64,000 nt of DNA from Pegoplata infirma. Lineage: Eukaryota; Arthropoda; Insecta; Diptera; Anthomyiidae. How positions within the stretch are numbered: position 1 is the stretch's first letter; each line of letters begins with the position of its first letter. Both the position numbers and the translations under genes were made by a program. The notes beneath the pieces are model-generated. The model did not search any database. It was not told where the DNA came from and worked only from the letters and a program-made list of their open reading frames with translations. This document shows, piece after piece, positions 10,293-19,854 of this stretch. Location: contig OY992536.1 of assembly GCA_963921195.1 (NCBI GenBank), positions 232,970,023-233,034,022 of the forward strand. Direction: 5' to 3'.

Positions 10293-11254
10293 ACTTTTTT
10301 TTTTTTTTTAATATTTTTTGTTTTTTTTTTAAGTTATTACTGTATTTGAAATTACTATGTGTGAAAAAAAGAAACACAACAAAACTTGCCGACGGAATGA
10401 GTTGAACATATTTTTTTTTTAATTTCAATAAATTTTTTTATTGATACAATAAAAAATTTTATTAAAAATATTTTTATTTTTAATAAACGTGTTTATTAAA
10501 ATTTTCTTAAATATTTTTTTTTCTGTGTACGTATGTACACGAAATATTGTCATTTTTGTAAAAAAAAAAACTAAATTTTTTCTTGAGTGTAAAAGTTTTT
10601 TTGAGCGTAAAATTTTATTCGAGTGTAATTTTTAAGTCACCAATACTTTTAAAAGTAAACAAGTTTAAAAAGCATTAGTTTAAAACTAAACAAGTTTGAA
10701 AAGCATTGCTAAATTACCACCAATGCCTTTAAAACTTGTTTAACACGTGGCATTTAAGATGAAACGAATCTGAAATTCAGGGTTTTGCTTATAACTTTTG
10801 AACCACTGGAGCGATTGCGCTGAAATTTAAAACAAAACAGACCTGGGGAACGGCAAAGATACATGTCAAGGTTTAGCAGTATCATTATTGTCTTTCGAAA
10901 GTTATCGTGTTTTTTATCTAGTATATTCTGGAAACACCCATGCCGAAATTTACTCTTTTGCTCACAACTTTTGAACCACTGGACCGATATGGCTGGATTG
11001 CAATACCAACCTAACTAGGTAAATTACAAACATATGTGCCAAACTTTAGTAGCCTCCGTAAAGTCTTTCAAAAGTTAGCGTGTTTTCTACGGACGGACAG
11101 ACAGACGGACGGACGGACATCGCTAGATCGACTTAAAACCGATCGAGGATCATGAATATATATACTTTATGGGGTCCTAGACCAATATTTGGATGTGTTA
11201 CGAACGGAATGACAAACTTATATATACCCTCTATCACTAGAGTGGAGGGTATAA

Positions 11255-11470
11255 TTAACAAGTATGGATCAGAAAATATTTGATATTAAATAAAAAACTT
11301 TTTTTTAGTAATTTTTGAAAAAAATTTTTTTTTTTTGAGTGTAAAATTTTTTTGGGGTGTAAAACTTTTTTCGAGTGTATTTTTTTTTTTTTTAATTTAA
11401 AATTGTTCCCGAGAGTATTTTTTTTAATGTAAAAATATTTTTGGTTGACCAAAATAATTTGTAAAAACCT
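11255..11470 (+). repeat. DINE body fragment
   Basis: The T-rich GAGTGTAAAA and CGAGTGTATT units and the TTAACAAGTATGG start closely match 39665-39860. It directly abuts the tail of the previous DINE and lacks its own head and tail. The minus-strand open frame here is a shadow of T/A runs. Confidence 0.65.
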
Positions 11471-11517
11471 TTTCAAATTACTAGAAAAAGTCTCGTAATC
11501 CCATTTTACCAATATTT

Positions 11518-11806
11518 GGCCTCTGTTCTGTCTTTCACAACTTTTCAATTCACATGAAAATTTCCGATTCACATGAAATCAAGTTTAGTGTTTTGTTGAT
11601 CACGTTTTCATTCGAAGTTGAAATCCAATAATTTTAATTTAAAAAATTATAAGGAAAAAATTACATTCGTTTTACTTTCACCAAATTTTATTTATGTGAA
11701 ACAAAACGAAAAAGAAATTCGGATGTGAAATCTAGAACACCAAAAAAATTCGGAAATTTTCATTTTCAAATTTTTTATGTGAATTACTTTTTTTTGAACA
11801 GCGGCC
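11518..11806. mobile_element. Small palindromic MITE with GGCC(T/G)CTGTTC ends
   Basis: The left end GGCCTCTGTTCTGTC and the inverse of the right end, GGCCGCTGTTC, match. The arms share GAAAATTTCCGA and AATTCACATGA-type blocks in mirrored order. It is flanked by T-rich bases, so the target duplication is ambiguous (TT or TTT). It is 289 bp and non-coding. Confidence 0.65.
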
Positions 11807-12512
11807 TTTGACAGTTTTTGTGTTTATATATTGTTGGACTGTATATTTTATGGGAAAAATACAACTCTGTTAAAAATTAAGATTGATTAAGTTTCTGCCA
11901 AATGAATACAACACGAATGATGGTGAATACGTGTTATTCTACACAAAGAGAAGTAATTCCTATATTTAATTTGTTCAAAAGTTTCATTTAAATGGCTAAT
12001 TTTAATCTGACACATATTAAGTGTGTGGCAATCGAACACTCAAAATATTTTGTAGGCAAAAACAAATGAATAACACACTTAAAACTAATGAATAAACAAT
12101 TGAAAACCATCCCAGTAATTATTCATTATGTTGAAGCGACTTCAACAATTTTCATATATTTTTTCTTTAAATATTCATATTTTTTTTATCATATAAATTT
12201 GTATACATACTTAATATGTACACTGTAAATTGAAGTATTATTCGTTAAGTTTTAATTGAACATACCTCATATTCCTTTATGTACCTTATATATATATATA
12301 ACTGTTTTCTTTTATATTTTTAACATTCTTAGCTTTCATTAGAATACCGCTTTAGTTTTAACATTTACTTAGTTACAAGAATTCAAAGAAGCAACACGCT
12401 TGAACTCTCTTAATACTATTTCATAAAACCATCTTATTAGTTTATCGTACTAGCTAAGAAAACGTGTAATTAATAAGTTTTAGTTGAATAAAGTACAACG
12501 TTTTAGAATTAA
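11807..12512. other. AT-rich non-coding DNA with a MITE fragment
   Basis: No gene is seen. Positions 12036-12130 are a minus-strand fragment of the right part of the CACTTAAAA MITE (compare 2855-2950). A TATATATATA run lies near 12290. The remainder is unrecognised. Confidence 0.5.
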
Positions 12513-12712
12513 AATAAAACATCTTTCACTTCAACTACCGCTCACCACGCTTGGACCATTACCAGGCGTCTTCATGATCCATCGAACCGGATTGAATTTA
12601 AAAATTACATAACCACAACCAACGTGGAAAATTTACGGTCCTTCGAAAACTTCATCCAACAACGTGATTCAAATCACACTACATACATTTACCATCAAAA
12701 CGTAATGGTAAG
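12513..12712 (+). CDS. Possible exon end abutting the assembly gap (partial)
   Basis: One frame is open from 12513 (after a TAA at 12510) to the gap, about 65 codons. Its base composition is visibly richer in C and G than the surroundings, and it has a mixed amino-acid content containing an Arg-Ser-Phe-Glu-Asn-Phe-Ile-Gln-Gln-Arg segment. It ends ATG followed by GTAAG at 12708-12712, a consensus 5' splice donor, immediately before the Ns. There is no convincing start codon; an acceptor is conceivable at 12572 (ACCAG). It could be a host exon or part of an LTR-element gag; I recognise no domain. Confidence 0.35.
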
Positions 12713-12912
12713 NNNNNNNNNNNNNNNNNNNNNNNNNNNNNNNNNNNNNNNNNNNNNNNNNNNNNNNNNNNNNNNNNNNNNNNNNNNNNNNNNNNNNNNN
12801 NNNNNNNNNNNNNNNNNNNNNNNNNNNNNNNNNNNNNNNNNNNNNNNNNNNNNNNNNNNNNNNNNNNNNNNNNNNNNNNNNNNNNNNNNNNNNNNNNNNN
12901 NNNNNNNNNNNN
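12713..12912. other. Assembly gap, 200 N
   Basis: Exactly 200 unknown bases, a typical scaffolding placeholder, so the real distance is unknown. The sequence on each side is unrelated: exon-like on the left, X repeat on the right. Two open frames drawn across it are artefacts. Confidence 0.99.
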
Positions 12913-12930
12913 AAGCCCAAAACATTAAAT

Positions 12931-14290
12931 CATGATAATGTTTTGCTGAAGATTTGGGTGTACTTGCCAAAGCAAAGTTAAAAATGCCTGCGAATTTTGT
13001 ACTCTTGCCCAAAATAGTAAATCATGATAACGTTTTGCGGAAGATTTGGGTATGCTTGCCATAGCAAAGTTTTTTTAGAAAAAATAATGTTATTTGCCAT
13101 TCCATGCAAAACGAATTGAAATACTTCACAGGATTATTTCTGTAGTCAGTCTTCATATTACTTCATTGCAAAATGAAAAAAATATCAGTCGAGGACCCCA
13201 TTAAAAAACCAAAAGAGTTGTATATTTCGTAAGTGAGTGCAAAAAAGTGTTTTTACATTTTGGGGAGTATAAAAGATTCGGCACCAAAGAATATAACACT
13301 CTTACTTGTTTTATGTACATTTGATAAGCAAATGGAAAATTTTTATGCGAAAAGCTTAGACTTGGTGAAAAAGTAGTTTTGGTAAAAAACAAGATTTATT
13401 CACGAAAAACAAAATTATGTTAAAAAAATTTAATGAACCCAAAATTTTTGATGAAAAAAAAATTTTGATGAAAAAAAGTTTTTGATGAATTTTTTTGATG
13501 AAAAGAAAAATTTTTTGAGGTAAAAAAAAAATTTTTGGTGAGAAAAAAATTGATAATAAAAAATTTGATAATCAAATTTGATAAAAAAAAAAATGATGCA
13601 CAAAAAATGTGATAAAAAAAAAAAATATGAAAATCAAATTTTGATGAAAAAAAAAAAAATTAATGAAAAAAAATATGATAAAAAAAAATTTATGAAAAGA
13701 AAATTTTGATGAAAAAAAAAAATTTGATGAAAAAAAAAATGAATGAAAAAAAAAAAAATTGATGAAAAAAAAATTTAAATGAAAAAAAAAAAATTCGATG
13801 AAAAAAAATTTGATAAAAAAAAGTTGATGAAAAAAAAAGTTTGATGAAAAAAAATTTATGAAAAAAAAATTTGACGAAAAAAAAAAGTATGATGAACAAA
13901 AAAAAAAAAAGATGAAAAAAAAATTGATGAAAAAAAAATTGATGAAAAAAAATTGATGAAAAAAAAAATTGAAAAAAAAAACATTGATAAAAAAAAATTT
14001 GACGAAAAAAAAAAACATTTTGACGAAAAAAAAAAATTGATGAAAAGAAAAAAAATTTGATGAAAACAAATTTGATGAAAAAAAAAATTTTTTTTTTTGT
14101 TGAAAAATAATTATGTTACTTTTTATTCACCACGAGGTGAATTATTATCCAAGTTAAAAACCCAAGTTTTTAAAATTTTTGGTTTTAAGAAAATGAAAAT
14201 AGTAATTCTTGTTTTCTTTCTTTCTAGTCAAACTGTGGTGGCTCCTGCAACTTTTATAAAATTAGACACCAGCCTAAAAACATTATCATG
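12931..14290 (+). mobile_element. Composite repeat X, copy I
   Basis: It starts CATGATAATGTTTTGCTGAA (repeated in variant form at 13023) and ends AAAAACATTATCATG, giving inverted termini of about 14 bp. Layout: start block, a segment with AAAAGATTCGGCACC resembling a reversed DINE head, a long GATGAAAAAAAATTT-type array (13440-14090), then a right block with the 18-bp hairpin ATTCACCACGAGGTGAAT (14125-14142) and GACACCAGCC near the end. Copies II (16146-21267) and III (60345-63804) share this order. Superfamily is unknown; no protein is supported. Confidence 0.65.
13440..14090 (+). repeat. GATGAAAAAAAATTT-type tandem array in X copy I
   Basis: About forty irregular units of 12-19 bp are built on GATGAAAAAAAATTT, with variable A-run lengths. 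The plus strand is nearly all purine apart from the TTT and T of GATG. On the minus strand it gives a long Phe/His/Ile open frame, which is low-complexity and not a gene. Confidence 0.85.
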
Positions 14291-15756
14291 TGAAAAAATA
14301 AAAGAAAATTTTTAACATATTAGTTGCACTCAAAACTGATTAAATTTCAAAATACCTGCAATTGATAATATCCCAAAGCTATTTCATACAGTAAACATTA
14401 GAGGGTTAAGAACTTAAAAATTGTTTGTGTTTTTATTATGACGGCAAAAAATTGTGTTTATCATATAATTTGCATATAAAATCTCTATTTTTTTAAGGTG
14501 ATTTAAAAACCTACACATAATTTTTTGGCAAAAAAAAATCTATGATTTGTTTATATACCACTCTAGTATATCAGCTACTCTGCCTTCCTCTCTCACGCTC
14601 TCTTTACTACAGTCTTAAACTACATCTTTAAGAAACATGTTATTTATTTTGCTCATAAAGCGTAAACATGTCAACCTTAATAAATTGGCTAATATGCATA
14701 ATTTATGACAATTTTAAGAACAACATTTCTTTTTTAGGTATTTCCATTTTATTTTTGGTTAAAAAAAAAAAAAAAAAGACTGAAACATAACAATTTAGCT
14801 CAAAAAAGAAAAATATACAATATGTAAATTAGACCGGCATTTTTTTGGATGGCAAAAAATTATTTTTTCTGATTTTAAATGCCCGGGCAAATTTTTGTTC
14901 TCATAGGTCTAAATCGTATGCGGTACAAATTTGAGAATTGAATCAACCCATGCCGCCCAGCGGTCAAAGTTTGTGATTTCTTAAATTAAAAAAAAAATAT
15001 ATTATAGTTGCGTCAATTAAAATACAGTTATATTATTAACTTAATTCAGTTGCGGCTACTGATATTTGATTGCTACCACTTACATATAATAAATTCAAAC
15101 AAATTTTTTGTTGCGGAGATTTCCTTACAGTTGAAAAATATCAGTTTTATTTTCTGTGTCTACAAAAAAAAATTTAGCTAGAAAATTTATTATGGGTTAT
15201 TTAAGAAATTGCATGGTTGTTTTGTTTAGTTGTATGGAGAATTGAAATTATAAAAAAACATCTTTGTCCCTTAGGTGTATTTGATTATAAATTGTATAGA
15301 ACAAAATGATAAATAACTTTTGTTTTTTTTTGATTATTATTTTTGGTTAGCAAAATTCTAACACAAGTTGTACAAAATAGCTAAATTTATCTTTGGGTTT
15401 TATTAATATATGAGTTTGTTTTTTTGTATAATTTTTTTTTTCATTCTTTGGAAAATTAGATTTTTCCATGAGATATTTTACAGTCCAGTAGCATATTCAT
15501 GTAATTATAATTTTAAAGTGTAAACTTAATGAATTAAGTCTCTAGGGCATTATTTTAAATTGCTCCTTTTGATTAAAACAATTGCTTAAAGCTTTATAAC
15601 TTACTTTGATAAATTATTTACATATTTGTCATATTTTCAAGGAATTTTCTTTGATTGTAATGAGTGCGTATGAGTAATATTAATGTAAAATAATTTTACT
15701 TAAAGGTTGATGTGTAATTAATGTTTGTTTTTCTACACCATTTACAGATGTAATTG
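14291..15756. other. AT-rich DNA without recognisable features
   Basis: About 1.5 kb with poly-A/T runs and no open frame or repeat structure that I can support. TGCCCGGGCA at 14880 is the only GC-rich patch. It could be intron or intergenic DNA. Confidence 0.5.
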
Positions 15757-16145
15757 GTAAAAGATCAATTAAAACTCAAAAAAGATCAATTGTAATGCGA
15801 AAAAAATCAATTGTGATTCGAAAGTTGTAATTCGAAGATTCCATTTGAAATTCGTAAATGATCAATTGTATTTCGAAGATTCCATTTGTAATTCGTAAAA
15901 GATAAATTGTGATTCGATAAAGATAAATCGTAATTCGTAAAAGATCAATTGTAATTCGTAAAAAATCAATTATATTCAAAAACAATCAAATGTAATTCGT
16001 AAAAGATCAATAGAAATTCGAAAACCATTAATTGTTATTCGTAACAAATCAATTTTTATTCGTTAAACGTCAATTGGAATTCGAAGAATACATTTGCAAT
16101 TCGAAGATTTCAATTGCAATTCATAAAAGATCAATTGTAAAAAGT
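15757..16145 (+). repeat. 20-21 bp minisatellite, left part
   Basis: Diverged units of the form AATTCGTAAAAGATCAATTG are repeated about nineteen times, mostly with 20-21 bp spacing. The minus strand therefore shows a periodic Arg-Ile-Thr-Ile peptide, which is an artefact. X copy II interrupts the array, and one or two further units appear at 21281-21307. Confidence 0.85.
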
Positions 16146-17131
16146 CATGGTAATGTTTTGCTGAAGATTTGGGTGTACTTGCCAAAGCTAAGTTCTTTTA
16201 GAATATTTTTTATATCTGCCATTTCAAACAAAACGATTATAAATAGCGGTCGAGGACCCCATTAAATTTATACATTATTGATCAATTTCTAATGCACTTT
16301 AGCTATATACATCCGTCCATCTGTCTGTAGAAAGCAAGATGACGTCCAAACCAAAAGAGCTGTAAATTTGGTAAATGAGTGTATTACTTAAGTACAAAAA
16401 AGTGTTTTTACATTTTGGAGACTAAAAAAGATTCGGCACTGAAGAATTTCTCACTTGTTTTTTTGTTCATTTAATAAACAAATGGAACATTTTTACGTCA
16501 AAAGTTAGACTTGGTGAAAAATTAGTTTTTGTAAAAAAAAAATGGAAAAATTTATTTTTTTTTACGAAAAACAAAATTACAAAATAAAAACAATTGATGA
16601 AAAAAATATTGATGCAAAAAAATTGATGAAAACAAATCGTGATGCAAAAAAATTTATGACAAAAACTGATGAAAAAAACTCATGAAAAAAAATTTGATGC
16701 AAAAAAAAATTATGAACAAAAAATAAATTGATGAACAAAAATTTTATGAAAAAAAAATAATTTGATAAAAAAATTAGATGAAAAATAAAATTTCCCAGCA
16801 AAAAATAAGGGAAGTAGTCCAAATCAAACCACTTCTGAAGTACTCCAAAAAAAGCAGTTAACCCCTGATTTATTATTCAAATGGAGATACTTTTAAACAA
16901 CTTCCAAAAATTGATATATAATGTCATAAATTATGGCTTGCACCACTTCCAAATATAGACATTAGTATGCACTTCCTCACTAAAGAAATCCCCACTATCA
17001 AACTTCATTAAAAAATTTGGAAATTATCAATAATTATTTAATAAATATTGGTTATTTTACAAATGGTTTATATTTAAAAATTACATGAAATAATTCAATT
17101 AAGGAATGTATTTATAAATTATATTAAGCTT

Positions 17132-17606
17132 CCCAGCAAAACATGGTAATGAGTTGTGAAAAGTAATCATTACCAAGTACATTATTTATAATGACTACAC
17201 ATTACCATTAACATTATTTTAAGCCTAAAAGTAACTACTTTTCAGTAATATGCTATAAAAGTACTTTCAAGTAATAATATCTCCTTGCACTTGCATTTGT
17301 TAACCTTTACAATTCAATTAACTTAAAAAGTACTTAAAAACTTAATAAAAATTACTCAATTTTTTATTTTTAGTAAAAAAAAAATGTTTTAATTAACTAA
17401 TTATTTTACTTCTTATTGGTAATGGGTTTTTACTCCTTATTAGTAATCCGAGTCAGTAACTACTTATTTAACTCTATACTCTTCACTAATTATTTTTGTC
17501 TCACGCCCTTGTTAAAATAATTAGTGTTTCATTCAATAAGTAACTACTTATTAACATCTGTTTCGGATTACAAAACCCATTACTAGCAATGCCAATTTTT
17601 GCTGGG
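17132..17606. mobile_element. Short CCCAGCAAAA-ended MITE nested in a relative
   Basis: The ends CCCAGCAAAACATGGTAATG and the inverse of ATTGGCATTGCTAGTAATGG-type right end (ending TTTTTGCTGGG) match over about 11 bp. The interior is rich in AGTAATTACTT-like motifs in both orientations. At 475 bp with TT on both sides, it looks like a short derivative of the 2.7-kb element around it. Confidence 0.65.
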
Positions 17607-18048
17607 TTCTTACGTATAGTAAGGAAATATCATGAAAATTCAGAATATTGGGTTTGATTTTTGTTTTCTATAGCTTTTTCCTACAGCTTTTTTTGGTAAT
17701 ATTCAAGTTTATGACTATTATAAACTCGGTTTTAGCAATAGCACTGTTTTCGCTTACCTATACAAATTTTAAACTACTCACGCTTATTTTTAACTTGTAT
17801 AATTATTGGCATTAAATTTAAGTTTCGATAAAAAGTGAAGCCAAGTTCGCATTTGAAAAAAATAAATTTTTTTCCGTGTTTGCTTAAATAAACTTTGACA
17901 TTCAACAAAAGTGGTGCCAAAAAAATTTTAAATTTTAATGTTAAAATATAAATGGTTACGCGAAAACAGGGCTAATGTTTCTTGCTATCAAAATATATGG
18001 TTAAACGAATCATAAAACAATGTTTAAACTAAACCGTGTTTTACCATA

Positions 18049-19253
18049 CACTTAAAAAATTATGTTAGTAAAATCAACTGAAAATGTCAGTTAAAATAAC
18101 TACTTTGTGAGTTGTTTTGGGGTCAACTACTTTTTCAGTTAAATCAACTAATTAATTAATTTTTCTAAAAATTTAAGACATCCTGGTTTGTTTCTTACTA
18201 GTTTCATATTATCCAGTTATAATAATCTTCAGAAAAACTTTTAATGTCAAATTTATTTAGTTAATAGTCAATAGAACTCTATATGTGAAAATTATTTACA
18301 GATCGCAGCCGCCGAGGATTAGTTATTTTAACTGACAAAAAACAACTGACTTACGAAGTAAAAACTACTTACATTTGTAGTCAAAACAATTAAAATGTAG
18401 TAAAAATAAAATACTCAATAAATATTTTTTTTTTTCAAAAAATGTTTCAGAAAAAAATTGAAGACCAAATTTTTTCAAAGTTTTATTTTTTTTTTTTTTT
18501 TTAAAAAAGTTGTGAAAAAAAAAACGAAAATTTATTTTTGGAAAAAAACTTTGAAAATTTTTCAGAGATATAAAAAAATAAAATTTACTACTTTAAATAA
18601 CTGTTACTACATCACAGTTCTTTTTTGTTAGTTATTCAAAAAAACTACTCAAAATAACTAACAGAAATAGTTGTTTGATATTTTTCATACAAAAACAACT
18701 GACTTTGTAGTTGAAAACAACTAACTACTGCAAAATATACAAACAACTAACATGTAGTAACTTACATAATTTTTTGAGTGTATCAATGCGAATGTGCCAT
18801 AATCCCGTATTCTCATACACGTCTTTTAATTTTAAATTAAACGACTCGTTTAGTATTTATTCCATTACAACGAAATGACACTATATGGTAATAGAATGAT
18901 GAGCTAAAACGAGTCGTTTAATTTAAAACGAGTCGCATGCGATTCCTCCTTTTTTTCTTTTCCTTCCTTTTTCTTTCTTTTTTCTTTTTTTTTTCTTTTT
19001 GAAATTTGGTCTGGGGGGGTAATTTCCCCTTCCCCCCCCCCTTGTACCCGCGCTTGTTATTTTATTTTTACTACATTTTTATTGTTTTGACTACAAATGT
19101 TAGTAGTTTTTACTACATAAGTCAGTTGTTTTGTGTCAGTTAAAATAACTAACATTATTAGTTGATTTAACTGAAAAAGAATTTGACCCCAAAACAAAGT
19201 AGTTATTTTAACTGACATTTTCAGTTGATTTTACTAACATAATTTTTTGAGTG
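18049..19253. mobile_element. TA-flanked palindromic element with CACTTAAAAAATTATG ends
   Basis: The left end CACTTAAAAAATTATGTTAG and right end CTAACATAATTTTTTGAGTG are near-perfect inverted repeats, flanked by TA (18047-18048, 19254-19255). Arms of about 200-360 bp hold AGTTGATTTAACTGA motifs. The centre contains a further ACATAATTTTTTGAGTG end at about 18763-18779, suggesting a nested relative, and a small palindrome with ACGAGTCGTTTA (18825-18925). It belongs to the Tc1/mariner-type target class. No transposase frame. Confidence 0.75.
18950..19055. repeat. Polypyrimidine run with G and C tracts
   Basis: A CT-rich run is followed by GGTCTGGGGGGGTAATTTCC and a run of about ten C. It is compositionally unlike anything else in the window and sits in the middle of the palindrome at 18049-19253. 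It has no recognisable function and could form unusual DNA structure. Confidence 0.6.
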
Positions 19254-19854
19254 TAGTGTTTAATCACTTCTTAAATATACAATATTATGCATTCGCAATG
19301 AAGTGGTTAATAAGTATACTCAAAAGTTCAAAGTTATAGAATAGTATGAAGACCACTTCATATGTACTGAAAAACGAGTTGAAACAACTACTTACTTGCT
19401 GCGACAACTATATGAAAATGTAATGAGATATTCAGTAGATATTCACTACTCCAGAAGCAGTAAAAGTAGTTTTTATCATTGTTCTAAGTAATGTTTTTTT
19501 TGCTGGGTTATGAAAAAAAATTGTTTAAAAAAAAATGATGAAAAAAAATTTGATGAAAAATAAAATTATTGAAAAAAATATTTGATGAAAAAAAAAATTG
19601 ATGAAAAGAAAATTTATAAAAAAAAAAATTGATCAAAAAAAAAGTTATGAAAAAACAAAAAAATTAATGAAAAAAGTTTTTTTTAAGAAAAAAAAAAAAT
19701 TTATGAAAAAAAAAAAATGATGAAAAAAAAAAATTGACCAAAAAAATGATAAAAAAAAAATTTATTAAAAGAAAAAAAAAATGATGAAAAAAATTTTCAA
19801 GAAATTCTAATTAATTTTTATTAAAAAATAAAAATAGTTTTTTTCGACCTTTAA

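Larger units (their letters stand above)
9413..10526. mobile_element. ACACAAAA-ended element carrying two opposed tRNA-like sequences
   Basis: The insertion interrupts the DINE at GCACGTAC/GTATGTACAC. GTAC is present on both sides (9409-9412 and 10527-10530), and intact DINEs elsewhere show the uninterrupted site. The ends are ACACAAAAAAAAAAAA and the inverse of ACAGAAAAAAAAATAT. Inside are a minus-strand tRNA-like sequence (9844-9910) and a plus-strand one (10217-10292). Superfamily is unassigned; a MITE that captured SINE heads, or inverted SINEs, are both possible. Confidence 0.6.
9167..11254 (+). mobile_element. DINE-1/Helentron-like repeat with nested element
   Basis: The head at 9167 (ACAAGTAGAAAATTCGACTT) and tail ending CTAGAGTGGAGGGTATAA at about 11254 delimit a complete DINE once the 1.1 kb insertion at 9413-10526 is removed. 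The core at 11085-11220 carries ACAGACGGACGGACGGACAT and ATATATACTTTATGGGGTCC. GTTCAAAAGTTATGAGC-like body repeats occur twice (10770-11060). Non-coding. Confidence 0.85.
16794..19507. mobile_element. CCCAGCAAAAA-ended element
   Basis: The left end CCCAGCAAAAAATAAGGG and right end TTTTTTTTGCTGGG are inverted repeats. The sequence outside both ends is GATGAAAAA array, showing that the element split it. TT flanks both ends; no longer target duplication is evident. It contains a second CCCAGC-ended element (17132-17606) and a TA-flanked palindrome (18049-19253). No transposase is seen. The CCC/GGG termini recall piggyBac-like ends, but there is no TTAA target, so I leave it unassigned. Confidence 0.65.

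Noticed and set aside
12624..12935. 103-residue frame across the N gap
   Set aside because: Most of it is Ns; only the part before 12708 has any support.
13572..14069. 165-residue minus-strand open frame rich in Phe/His/Ile
   Set aside because: It is the complement of the GATGAAAAAAAATTT array; absence of stops follows from composition, and there is no domain or complexity.
14097..14315. 72-residue frame with a hydrophobic stretch resembling a signal peptide
   Set aside because: It lies in the right block of X; the equivalent parts of copies II and III do not keep the frame.
15776..15985. 69-residue frame with repeated Arg-Ile-Thr-Ile units
   Set aside because: A 21-bp minisatellite keeps a frame open by period; it is repeat DNA, not a repeat protein.
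16794..19507. piggyBac assignment for the CCCAGC-ended element
   Set aside because: CCC/GGG ends fit, but the flanks are TT and not TTAA in either the outer or the inner copy.
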